Shown here: piece after piece, positions 1 to 5,733 of the stretch | How positions within the stretch are numbered: the stretch's first letter is position 1 | How the letters are laid out: the number at the start of each line of letters is the position of its first letter | Position numbers and translations under genes: made by a program | The notes under the pieces: generated by a model | Seen by the model: only the letters and a program-made list of their open reading frames with translations | What the model was told of the DNA's origin: nothing | Databases searched by the model: none | Assembly: GCA_900540005.1 (NCBI GenBank) | Contig: UQEM01000150.1 | Coordinates: 1-5,733 of the forward strand | Direction of reading: 5' to 3' | Length of the DNA: 5,733 nucleotides | Source of the DNA: an uncultured Ruminococcus sp. | Lineage (GTDB): Bacteria; Bacillota; Clostridia; Oscillospirales; Ruminococcaceae

Positions 1-474
1 CTTGTAAAGAAAGGCGTTATTTCTCAGGAAGAAAAGACAGGCAATGTGCTTTTCAAATATTTCGATACAGACGGAAAAGTTATCGGTGCTGAAAAGGTCG
101 GCACTTCCACGGAGCATAAATTCAAAGGCATTGCAACAGGCTCGGTTGGCGGTCACGGCTTTGAGGTAGTACGCGGCACCGGAGAAAAGGCTTTTTTCTT
201 TGAGTCGGCAATAGATATGCTTTCATATCTGCAAATGCACAGCAAAGAGCTTGATAATTGCAGGCTTGTTTCCATGATGGGCGTGAAGCCAAGTATCGTC
301 CTTGATACGATGCTCCGTCATAATATCGCTGCTGAGAACGTATTTTTATGCTCCGATAACGATACGGCAGGCAATGAATTTGCCCAGCGTTTGCAGGAGC
401 AGTATCCCGATATGAAGCGTATCATCACTCCAGATACATATAAAGACTGGAATGATATGCTCAGGGGTATTCCA
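1..474 (+). other. DUF3991 tail plus Toprim_2 primase-type domain
   Basis: The first 55 codons fit the C-terminal part of DUF3991: a short VKKGVISQ segment, then strands ending in a glycine-rich turn. The Toprim fold follows, with its conserved glutamate in FFFESAID (Glu codon at 202-204) and the metal-binding DxD as SDNDTAG (Asp codons at 355 and 361). The KDWND box at 442-456, typical of the end of this family, is present. Toprim domains of DnaG-like primases and topoisomerases bind divalent metal for phosphodiester chemistry, and all the expected acidic residues are here, so activity is plausible. The usual upstream part, a zinc-finger-like N-terminus in many DUF3991 proteins, lies outside the window. 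Confidence 0.85.
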
Positions 475-3400
475 AAAGTTGTAGAACAAGAGACTGAAAA
501 GAAGGAGGTTGACAGCATGGCTGACCTTATTACATACGGCAACCAAATGTGGCACAAGGCAACAGATAACAGAGATAAGAGCCTTGTGACGATTCAGGCT
601 TCGGATTTTGCAAGATTGCAGGAACAGCTTGATAATTCGGGCATTAACTACTATGCCTATGCCCGTGATAATTCCGTCATTATGGCGATCAATGATAAAG
701 ATGTGGAGTGGTTCAGGCAGATTGCAGGCACTCCCGATCTTGTACCGAACAAATCAAACAGACCATATTCTCCGCCCGAAAAAAACATCTTCGGTTCAAC
801 AGAGTATCGCTATATTCCGCAGAAAGAGTATCTTTCGGCTGACCGTGATTTAGTCCTGAAAATGGCTGAGATCATGTCAAAGCGCAGTATGCAGTTTTCG
901 GGCAGAGTCTATCCGTCCGGCAAGGGTACGCTGACGGTATCTCACGCTGACCTCTTTGCTGTCCGCAACATCAGGGACGAAGTTGTGAATATGCGTAATC
1001 AGTTTGCAAGTACCGATAAGGCGCAGGAAGTCGGCAACCGTGACTATCGTGCGAACCGTGATACCCATTATTATATGAGCAAGCTCACACCCGAACAGTT
1101 CGGAAAGGTCAAGCCTTTCCTCGAAACAAGTGTGAGCTATCATGCTGTTGTCCGTGACGGCAAGGTCGCTTTTGCGGTGGATAAAGAGAACGCTCCTGCA
1201 TTTCACAGGGCTTTGGAAAACGCTGTCCGTGAGGTAGATATGCTCAGGAGTATGGCTGACCTCGGTTTGCCTATGGAGCAGAATGTGGCACTCTCTCCCG
1301 TGGTTCATCGCCTTGCGGTGGAAGATGTAAAGCTCGATCTTGCTGACTTTTTCGATAATCGTTATGATGATGCACAGTTCGGTGAAATGCTCTCTCTTGT
1401 TAATGCGTATCTGTCACAAGCTCTTTCGGAGCGTTACGGCGAACACTCCAAGCTCCATGATATGCTTGAAGCAAAGTCGAGTTTTGACCGCAGTATTGAG
1501 CTTTCTGACTTCTTTTCTCAGCACGATTTCTCCGATGGACAAAGGGCGGCTATTACCGCTATGTTTGTCGGTGATGTGACGAGAGGTCAGATCGACAGCA
1601 TTGACGAGACTTTCACGGCTGAGGATATTCAGGCGTATGACGAGATTCTGCATAACGCTTTGCAGGAATCCGATGTAGCTGACTTTCTGACTGCCCATAA
1701 GCAGGCAGTTATTGACCGTGAGAATGCAAGCAGAGTTCCGACTGAGGAAGAAGTGCTGTTCCCGAAGGCTGACCTTGCGAAATTCCTTGCGGAGCGCACT
1801 CTTTCTTCTGATGAGTGGGAGGATATGGCGTATCCGCTGTTTGACAGCGGTTATCTTGATAAGCATAAGCCCAGCGACAAGGCTGCTTTCGGCTATCATC
1901 TTTCTGAGCCTGCGCTTTATGACCTCGCCCAGCGTTATCATGACGGAGAGGATATTCGCCGTGAGCTTGCTCTCGGACTTTTAGAGGGCAGTGGGGCCGC
2001 AGATATTGAGTTTATCTTTGAACAGGGTGAGATCTCAGACCGTACCTATTATTATGCTGAAAACCTCCGCCACTCCCTGCATACGGAGAGGACTGAGGAC
2101 GGTTTCAAGTGCAGTTTCGGCGGTATGGAACGTTTTGTTTCCTTTGAGGAAATCGGACAGGCTTTCATTGACCGTATCCATGAGGAATTTGACGATCTCG
2201 CTTTCTGGTGGGTTCGTGACGATTTGCAGGAGGCTGTTCCTGACATTTCCGATGAAAGGATCAGTGATCTTCTCACTGCATTTGACGGTGCTGCTATGGC
2301 TGATTGGGAAAAGGGAGATAACCGTTCGAAGCTCAACCGTATCAAAAAGGCTCTCTATGATATTCTCGGTGATGAAGTGCAGACCGAAAACGCTTTTGCT
2401 ATCATCGCAAAGAAAAAGTATAATGTTACTTTTGAGCCTGAAAGAAAGCCCGACAGCCTTGAATTTCAATTCGGCTATTCTAAGGACGGCAATGACCGCT
2501 GGTTTACCGAAAGCGGTCTGCTGAGTGACTTTGCGGAAGAACACGGCGAGATCAGCTTTGCGCTTGCAAATGCTCTTATGGAGTATCTTGACGATAAACA
2601 GCATAAGGAGCGTATGATCCCCGACCTTAATGCAGGCTACTACAAGAAAACAAACTTTGAGATCAGGGCTGTTGTGGACGGACAGGAGTTCAATTTCTCC
2701 AATAGGTTTGATATCGGTGACGGCAAGGGTTCGGGCGGTGGAAGTCTCATTGACCATATCCGCACTATCTGTGAAAATGCCGTAGCTTCGACGAATTATC
2801 CCTACAATACACCTGAAAGCAAGGAAACTCCCCGAAATATGCTGAATGTTCTTGTTCCTTATCTGGAATTCCATTCTGCGCTTACCGCTGAGGAACAGAA
2901 GATACTTGACGATTTCAAAGAGAAAAATCCTATCCGCACCATTGATGATGTGGAAAAGGCACAGGGTAAGTTTCAGATCTATCAGCTTCCCAGCGGTGAC
3001 GAATATCACGGTGTCCGCTTTGAGAGTATGGACAGGCTGAAAGCTGACGGCGTACAGCTCAACAAGGACGATTATGCGCTTGTCTATGAGGGAGAAGTCG
3101 GAGAGTTCAGGGGCAATGCTACGCTTGAAGCCCTCTATACGCAGTTCAATATTGATCACCCCGAAGATTTCCGTGGTCATTCGCTTTCTGTAAGCGATGT
3201 GATCGTCATTTCCGTCGACGGCAAGGATACAGCGTATTTCTGTGACAGCTTCGGCTTTACCGAAATGCCTGAGTTCTTCCGTGAAAAGGAGCTTGTGCAG
3301 GAGAAGCCCGAAACTGCAAAGGTGTCCGATCTTGCTGTCGGTGATATTATAATGTATGACGGCGCTCGTCGTGAGGTCGAGAAGATCAGCGACAAGAGCA

Positions 3401-3822
3401 TTTCCCTGAAAGACCTTGATGCACCCAATTACGGCGGTATTCTGCTCGGCACTTCCGATGTGCTTGCCTATGACGGCTGGCAGCAGGATATGGAGGAAAA
3501 GGGCTTTGAAATTCTGTCTAAGGCTGAAAAACCTGCGGTCGAAGCTCCTGAAAAGGCAGAGCCGGAGGACAAAGGTTCGGTATCACTCTGCAAGGTCGGT
3601 GACTTTTACGAGATGTACGGCAAAAATGCAGAGATCGGTGCAGAAGTCCTCGGACTGCGTATGCTGTCAAAGAACGGTTCTCCTATGGTTGGTTTTCCCG
3701 ATCATGTTAAGGACGAATACTCTGCGAAGCTCCGTGAAGCAGGATATACCGTCCTGATCGAACAGGCATTTGAGCTGAACCCTCCGAAGCGTGAGGCTGA
3801 GAAGCTCCAGACATTACAGTAG
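1..3822 (+). CDS. Large polyvalent mobile-element protein, DUF3991/Toprim-YodL-MutS-I, 5'-partial, ends at in-frame TAG
   Basis: The frame is open from base 1 to the TAG at 3820-3822 (1273 codons). The start is upstream: the first 15 codons already fit a DUF3991 domain, and the GTG at 46 lacks a good ribosome-binding site, so it is not the real start. Modules in order: DUF3991 tail and Toprim (codons 1-158), two alpha/beta modules (195-241 and 361-409), helical region (441-573), an unnamed stretch (581-988), a YodL-like domain (990-1093), a VGD module (1107-1172), a Pro/Glu/Lys linker, and a MutS domain-I-like module (1194-1256). I see no signal peptide or membrane segment, so it should be cytoplasmic. 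This fits the large multidomain proteins of Firmicute conjugative elements, which are proposed to act on transferred DNA and counter host defences. The Toprim and MutS-I calls rest on visible motifs; the overall role is inferred from family context. The same frame stays coding after the TAG, so this is probably a truncated product of a longer gene. Confidence 0.85.
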   Translation, partial: LVKKGVISQEEKTGNVLFKYFDTDGKVIGAEKVGTSTEHKFKGIATGSVGGHGFEVVRGTGEKAFFFESAIDMLSYLQMHSKELDNCRLVSMMGVKPSIVLDTMLRHNIAAENVFLCSDNDTAGNEFAQRLQEQYPDMKRIITPDTYKDWNDMLRGIPKVVEQETEKKEVDSMADLITYGNQMWHKATDNRDKSLVTIQASDFARLQEQLDNSGINYYAYARDNSVIMAINDKDVEWFRQIAGTPDLVPNKSNRPYSPPEKNIFGSTEYRYIPQKEYLSADRDLVLKMAEIMSKRSMQFSGRVYPSGKGTLTVSHADLFAVRNIRDEVVNMRNQFASTDKAQEVGNRDYRANRDTHYYMSKLTPEQFGKVKPFLETSVSYHAVVRDGKVAFAVDKENAPAFHRALENAVREVDMLRSMADLGLPMEQNVALSPVVHRLAVEDVKLDLADFFDNRYDDAQFGEMLSLVNAYLSQALSERYGEHSKLHDMLEAKSSFDRSIELSDFFSQHDFSDGQRAAITAMFVGDVTRGQIDSIDETFTAEDIQAYDEILHNALQESDVADFLTAHKQAVIDRENASRVPTEEEVLFPKADLAKFLAERTLSSDEWEDMAYPLFDSGYLDKHKPSDKAAFGYHLSEPALYDLAQRYHDGEDIRRELALGLLEGSGAADIEFIFEQGEISDRTYYYAENLRHSLHTERTEDGFKCSFGGMERFVSFEEIGQAFIDRIHEEFDDLAFWWVRDDLQEAVPDISDERISDLLTAFDGAAMADWEKGDNRSKLNRIKKALYDILGDEVQTENAFAIIAKKKYNVTFEPERKPDSLEFQFGYSKDGNDRWFTESGLLSDFAEEHGEISFALANALMEYLDDKQHKERMIPDLNAGYYKKTNFEIRAVVDGQEFNFSNRFDIGDGKGSGGGSLIDHIRTICENAVASTNYPYNTPESKETPRNMLNVLVPYLEFHSALTAEEQKILDDFKEKNPIRTIDDVEKAQGKFQIYQLPSGDEYHGVRFESMDRLKADGVQLNKDDYALVYEGEVGEFRGNATLEALYTQFNIDHPEDFRGHSLSVSDVIVISVDGKDTAYFCDSFGFTEMPEFFREKELVQEKPETAKVSDLAVGDIIMYDGARREVEKISDKSISLKDLDAPNYGGILLGTSDVLAYDGWQQDMEEKGFEILSKAEKPAVEAPEKAEPEDKGSVSLCKVGDFYEMYGKNAEIGAEVLGLRMLSKNGSPMVGFPDHVKDEYSAKLREAGYTVLIEQAFELNPPKREAEKLQTLQ
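502..519 (+). promoter_or_regulatory. Internal Shine-Dalgarno and possible in-frame start at ATG 517
   Basis: AAGGAGG at 502-508 lies 8 nt before an in-frame ATG at 517-519, close to an ideal Firmicute ribosome-binding site. It lies in a Lys/Glu linker (KKEVDS) about 14 codons after the end of the Toprim domain. Starting here would give a Toprim-less protein of 1101 residues up to the TAG, beginning MADLITYGNQ. The match could be chance, because Lys-Glu-Val codons produce this sequence easily. Confidence 0.5.
583..723 (+). other. Alpha/beta module, copy 1
   Basis: The translated segment runs as a strand, a helix (SDFARLQEQLDNSG), two short strands around YAYARDNSVIMAI, and a second helix (DVEWFRQI). 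It matches the spacing of a second segment at 1081-1227: a DF or QF helix start, a serine at the helix end, an aromatic-x-A-x-x-RD turn, a V-x-x-A-[IV] strand, then a helix with an aromatic residue. The fold resembles small alpha/beta modules of conjugative-element proteins. No function can be assigned. Confidence 0.5.
1081..1227 (+). other. Alpha/beta module, copy 2
   Basis: This segment contains TPEQFGKVKPFLETS, YHAVVRDGKVAFAV and an ending helix APAFHRALENA. It lines up with 583-723 with at most a one-residue gap and shares the RD turn and the strand after it. Divergence is high, so the duplication is old. The 120 codons between the copies (724-1080) hold a helix-rich stretch and a GKGTLTVSHADL segment that I cannot name. 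Confidence 0.5.
1321..1720 (+). other. Acidic helical region with a mobile-element type helical repeat
   Basis: This stretch is predicted helical by composition. At 1528-1665 it shows the pattern F-x-x-x-Q-R-x-x-I followed by G-x-x-x-x-Q-I-D and then a T-x-E-x-I-Q-x-Y helix. That is the spacing of the short helical repeats (FxxxQMxxIxxG, then LxxEQV) common in large conjugative-element proteins. It is probably a protein-protein scaffold. The repeat match is by eye and only one full unit is clear. Confidence 0.4.
1741..2965 (+). other. Unnamed multi-module stretch of the large protein
   Basis: About 408 codons with no motif I can name. Visible parts are: a segment rich in aromatics and acids (AFGYHLSEPALYDLAQ, about 1882-1932, and FEEIGQAFIDRIHEEFDDLA, about 2143-2202); a helical block around SKLNRIKKALYDILGD (2326-2373); a strand-rich block from 2419 to 2720; a glycine-rich loop (GDGKGSGGG, 2716-2742); and a closing helical block to about 2925. 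It resembles accessory 'large polyvalent associated' domains in style. The catalytic status is unknown. Confidence 0.45.
2968..3279 (+). other. YodL-like domain
   Basis: The domain opens with KFQIYQLPSG and R-F-E-S-M-D-R-L, continues with ALVYEGEV, then TLEALYTQFNIDHPEDFRGH, SLSVSDVIVI and a closing DSFGFTEMPEFF. These blocks in this order are the hallmark of the YodL-like domain that recurs in proteins of Firmicute conjugative elements. Its biochemical role is not established. The domain looks complete. Confidence 0.8.
3319..3516 (+). other. Small VGD module, copy 1
   Basis: A predicted beta-rich segment opening with DLAVGDIIMYDG, then EVEKIS, and closing with GFEIL before a Pro/Glu/Lys linker. 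The arrangement (VGD, EV-x-x-IS, acidic middle, a TSDVLAYD-like strand, aromatic-E-I/Y end, linker) recurs at 5254-5445. Its function is unknown; it could be a small barrel used as a binding module. Confidence 0.45.
3523..3579 (+). other. Pro/Glu/Lys-rich linker
   Basis: Low-complexity AEKPAVEAPEKAEPEDKG joins the VGD module to the MutS-I-like module. It is probably disordered. A compositionally similar linker follows the second VGD module at 5446-5526. Confidence 0.7.
3580..3768 (+). other. MutS domain I-like (mismatch-recognition) module
   Basis: The order CKVGDFYEMYGKNAEI, AEVLGLRMLSKNG, SPMVGFPDHVKDEY, AKLREAGYTVLIEQ follows MutS domain I block by block. The Phe-x-Glu that contacts the mismatched base in MutS (F36 and E38 in E. 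coli) is present as GDFYE, with Phe at 3604-3606 and Glu at 3610-3612. The connector, lever, clamp and ATPase domains of MutS are absent from the window, so this is not a mismatch-repair MutS. In MutS, domain I binds DNA. Here that activity is inferred only from the kept residues. Confidence 0.8.
3820..3822 (+). other. In-frame amber codon interrupting the large gene
   Basis: The codons around the stop read CTC CAG ACA TTA CAG TAG GTC GTT GAC AAG (LQTLQ-stop-VVDK). It is the only stop in the 1911 codons of frame 1. The flanking codon is CAG and the local sequence is glutamine-rich, so a C-to-T transition of CAG is the simplest origin. I see no classical readthrough context such as CARYYA directly after the stop, no slippery heptamer just before it, and no Shine-Dalgarno with a start just after it. 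Confidence 0.95.
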
Positions 3823-4479
3823 GTCGTTGACAAGTTCTTCGGCACTGACTGCGAGTCTGCGGAAACTGAGGGCGGCACATGGAAACTGGCTATCGCTGAC
3901 GGTGATAAGGTCGGTGAACTGTTTTACGGCGGCGAACCTGTCTGCGGTATCTATAACCGTGGCGATAAAATGGAGATCGAGCCGTACCGTGAGCTGTCCA
4001 CATTCCTGAAGCTCCTGCAAACTGCAATGCTTGAACATAATCCCGATAAGCCTGTGGAGATCATGGATTTTCAGCGTACCTTTGAAACTCCGCTTGACAA
4101 GGCAAAGTCGCTTATCAACGACTTCTGTGAAGCGGAATACCGTCAGGGTGCTGATTTTGATGATCTGCACAATGTCGGTCTTGCGTTTACCACGCTGACC
4201 GATGATGAGCTGCCGATTCAGGTAACGGCTGACCTTGTGGACTTCAAAATCACCTATGAATTTGACGGCGAGGTTTATAATACGGAGCAGTATGATAATA
4301 TCGAGGATATGATCGAGAACGGTCTGACGGGGCTTGATTTCTCTGACCTTGTTTCCGTTCCCGATGATGTTATCGACAGGCATAAAAGCAAGGACGAACA
4401 GACGGTAGAGCTTATGAGCGATGCTTCTGAGGTTCAGGATATTTCTTCTGTGGAAGATGTGCCTGCGGTCACGCTGAAA

Positions 4480-4640
4480 TATAAGGGTGATGCTGAAAGC
4501 CTTGACGAGATCAAAGACAAGGCACTTTCCCTCGGTGCTACGGTTATTATCGACAATGCCGATGGTGTTATCTCTATCGACACCTATGAAAACCACAATG
4601 CAGAGCTTGACGGTCTTGCTTATGAGCTGGGCGTTATGGC
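4480..4640 (+). other. Possible third alpha/beta module
   Basis: The segment reads as a strand (TLKYKG), a helix (LDEIKDKALSLGA), two strands (TVIIDNADGVISI) and a second helix (ELDGLAYELGV). The topology matches the modules at 583-723 and 1081-1227, but without the RD turn. Shared ancestry is only a suggestion. Confidence 0.3.
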
Positions 4641-4791
4641 GGTCGATGATGCTCCTGCGGTGGAGACTCCAACTGCGGAGACTGAGGCCATTGACCGTCC
4701 TCTCTTTACGGACGCAGCGGTCATTGACGAAATTCAGCGTAATGAAAATGCTGATGTTCCGTTTTGGGAAATGCCCGAAGCACAGGGTGAA

Positions 4792-4806
4792 CAGCTCTCT
4801 CTTTTC
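4792..4806 (+). other. Candidate sliding-clamp (DnaN) binding motif QLSLF
   Basis: The codons CAG CTC TCT CTT TTC encode QLSLF, an exact match to the bacterial beta-clamp pentapeptide consensus QL[SD]LF. It lies in an acidic linker (4650-4905) and is followed by a Pro/Lys-rich stretch, so it should be exposed. Clamp-binding motifs of replication and repair proteins usually sit in such flexible segments. It lies after the TAG, so it would be present only if translation continues past the stop. Confidence 0.6.
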
Positions 4807-4905
4807 GGTGATCCCGAACCGCTGACCACTTCTAAGCCTGCGCCCGAAAAGCCGAAGTCTGAATTTGCCAAAGGTCCGGTGGTTGACGGTGTTCAGGTCT
4901 ATGAA

Positions 4906-5250
4906 GCACTTGCCGCCGAGATTGACCGTGGTACTGGCTTTGTTCACGGAAAACTCCGTGTGCAGGACTTTTACGAGGAAAAGCACTCGACTATCCAGCA
5001 GTTAGCCGATTTTCTGAAAAAGGAATACGGCACGGGCGGTCACAGCGGTGAGGGCAAGATCTCACTCGTTGACTATAATTCTCAGGGTATTACTTTCAGC
5101 TTTGAGAATGGTGAGAAGTTCCGTCATTCGTGGTACAATGTCGCAACAATGACAGAATCACGGCTCAGGGACGATACATACCTTTCTGCCGAACAGAAAG
5201 CAGAGAGGGCGGCGCTCAAAGCAGAGCAGTCCGCTGAGAAACAGTCTCCC
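4906..5250 (+). other. GTGGHSG module and Glu/Lys/Ala-rich helix
   Basis: The segment has a helix ending in a QQLADFLKKEYGTGGHSG junction, then KISLVDYNSQGITFSFENG and a W-x-x-V-A-x-M strand-helix (SWYNVATM). It ends in a Tyr-Leu and a charged helix (SAEQKAERAALKAEQSAEK). This pattern of a glycine-rich turn, a D-x-x-x-x-G-I strand and a W-x-x-V-A helix recurs in large conjugative-element proteins, often ahead of a helicase part. Its activity is unknown, and no helicase motif is visible before the window ends. Confidence 0.6.
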
Positions 5251-5253
5251 CAT

Positions 5254-5445
5254 ACCGTCGAGGTTGGAGACCGATTTCGTCACAAGATTACTGGCGAAGT
5301 TTCTGAGGTTATTTCGCTGACAGGCGCACTTCCGTTCTATTCGGACGATTGCACCATTCAGCGTGAAAGCAGCGGTTTTGCTGTGACGGAGAATATCTCA
5401 TACGATAAGCTCCTGAACAGCGGTATGTATGAGTATATCGGCAAG
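5254..5445 (+). other. Small VGD module, copy 2
   Basis: Opens with TVEVGDRFRHKITG, continues with EVSEVISLTG and an acidic, Ser-rich middle, and closes with NISYDKLLNSGMYEYIG before a Pro/Glu/Lys linker. The order of blocks parallels 3319-3516. Sequence identity is low, so the relation is a proposal. Confidence 0.45.
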
Positions 5446-5526
5446 GCTGAACCAGAAAAGGAGCAGTCTGCACCCGTGAAGCCCGAAAAGGCAGAGGTCA
5501 CACCCGATAAACCTGAAATTCCAACG
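5446..5526 (+). other. Second Pro/Glu/Lys-rich linker
   Basis: Translates to a low-complexity stretch of AEPEK, VKPEKAE and TPDKPEIP units, compositionally like the linker at 3523-3579. It is probably disordered and joins the second VGD module to the next domain. Confidence 0.7.
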
Positions 5527-5532
5527 GTCAAG

Positions 5533-5733
5533 AACCTGTCTCAGCTCAAAAAGGCTATTCAGCCGGGTATGATGTTTGAAATCAGCGATCATCTCCGTCC
5601 TGAATGTATCGGAGAGTGCAGAATCGTCACGGGTGTAAGCACCGTTGATTTTACTTCCCGAAAGCTCGATGAAAACGGCAAACCTACGGGCAAAGACCTC
5701 CACATGGAGTTTGACCGTGCGAAGAACTGGACT
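5533..5733 (+). other. Start of another small domain, cut by the window edge
   Basis: Reads LSQLKKAIQPGMMFEI, then HLRPECIGECRIVTGVSTVDFTSRKL and a closing MEFDRAKNW, where the window ends. The opening helix and P-G-M-x-F-E strand suggest a small beta-rich module of the VGD kind. I do not recognise a named family. It contains two cysteines (PEC and GEC), too few to call a metal site. Confidence 0.4.

Larger units (their letters stand above)
3823..5733 (+). pseudogene. In-frame continuation of the same gene after the TAG, 3'-partial
   Basis: Frame 1 stays open for 637 codons after the TAG to the window edge, with the same codon style and no further stop. There is no plausible new start: the first in-frame ATG is at 3970, 49 codons in, without a Shine-Dalgarno sequence, and those 49 codons are themselves coding-like. 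Contents: a domain at 3823-4380 containing DLHNVGLAFTTLTDDELPIQ, which resembles segments seen in large conjugative-element proteins; a possible alpha/beta module at 4480-4640; an acidic and proline-rich linker with QLSLF at 4792-4806; a 'GTGGHSG' module near 5029-5184; a Glu/Lys/Ala-rich helix near 5185-5250; a second VGD-like module; and the start of another small domain. It is either the dead 3' part of a gene broken by a nonsense mutation, or a C-terminal half reached by readthrough. In related proteins the GTGGHSG module often lies before a helicase region, but none is visible here. Confidence 0.75.

Noticed and set aside
46..48. GTG as the start of the large gene
   Set aside because: The frame is open and DUF3991-like upstream to the window edge, and no good ribosome-binding site precedes the GTG. 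The start is outside the window.
2227..2253. AGGAGG-like sequence before an ATG at 2252
   Set aside because: The spacing is too long, the ATG is out of frame with the gene, and no meaningful frame follows. It comes from Gln-Glu-Ala codons.
2035..3180. 381-codon open frame on the minus strand
   Set aside because: It overlaps the YodL-like domain and neighbouring modules on the + strand, and its own translation shows no domain. It is a product of the codon bias of the real gene.
3580..3768. A true MutS mismatch-repair gene
   Set aside because: Only domain I is present. There is no Walker A or other ATPase motif of MutS in the window.
3820..3822. General TAG-to-glutamine recoding (code 15) or pyrrolysine
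   Set aside because: Only one TAG occurs in 1911 codons, against about 65 CAG or CAA glutamine codons, which does not fit general recoding. Pyrrolysine would need its own tRNA and ligase genes, which cannot be seen here, and the glutamine-rich context fits a mutated CAG better.
3970..3972. ATG as a restart after the TAG
   Set aside because: No Shine-Dalgarno precedes it and it sits 49 coding-like codons after the stop. Later ATGs at 4027 and 4063 are no better (a GGAG before 4063 is only 3 nt away).
3814..4986. 390-codon open frame on the minus strand spanning the TAG
   Set aside because: It lies opposite sequence that continues the large + strand protein with recognisable modules. Its translation is rich in Arg, Ile and Leu with no recognisable domain, and I see no good ribosome-binding site. 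It is an antisense shadow.

Overview
This window lies entirely inside one very large gene on the + strand. Frame 1 is open from the first base to the last (5733 nt, 1911 codons) with a single interruption, an in-frame TAG at 3820-3822. Both the true start and the true end of the gene lie outside the window. I found no convincing second gene, RNA gene, insertion sequence, CRISPR array, promoter or terminator on either strand.

The protein looks like a multi-domain 'polyvalent' protein of an integrative and conjugative element (or related mobile element) of a gut Firmicute, most likely of the Ruminococcus/Oscillospiraceae type. That host call rests on the domain combination (DUF3991 plus Toprim, YodL-like, MutS-I-like and the glycine-rich 'GTGGHSG' module) and on the general look of the codon use. 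It is an inference, not a match.

Layout: 1-474, tail of a DUF3991 domain and a Toprim_2 primase-type domain with its acidic residues intact; 475-516, a Lys/Glu linker carrying a strong internal ribosome-binding sequence just before an in-frame ATG at 517; 517-1240, two copies of a small alpha/beta module; 1321-1720, a helical stretch with a mobile-element type helical repeat; 1740-2965, a long region I cannot name; 2968-3279, a YodL-like domain; 3319-3516, a small 'VGD' module; 3523-3579, a Pro/Glu/Lys linker; 3580-3768, a domain like the mismatch-recognition domain I of MutS; 3820-3822, TAG. After the stop, coding-quality sequence continues in the same frame: 3823-4380, an unnamed domain; 4480-4640, a possible alpha/beta module; 4650-4905, a disordered linker holding a consensus sliding-clamp motif (QLSLF); 4906-5190, the 'GTGGHSG' module; 5254-5445, a second VGD-like module; 5446-5526, a second linker; 5533-5733, the start of another small domain that runs off the window.

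Together these modules suggest a protein that handles newly transferred DNA: a Toprim domain, a possible clamp-docking motif and a DNA-mismatch-type domain in one chain, with accessory modules of the sort proposed to protect incoming elements from host defences. The main observation is the lone TAG. About 65 other glutamine codons in the frame are CAG or CAA, so wholesale TAG recoding is unlikely. A recent CAG-to-TAG nonsense mutation, a sequencing error or specific readthrough are the realistic explanations.
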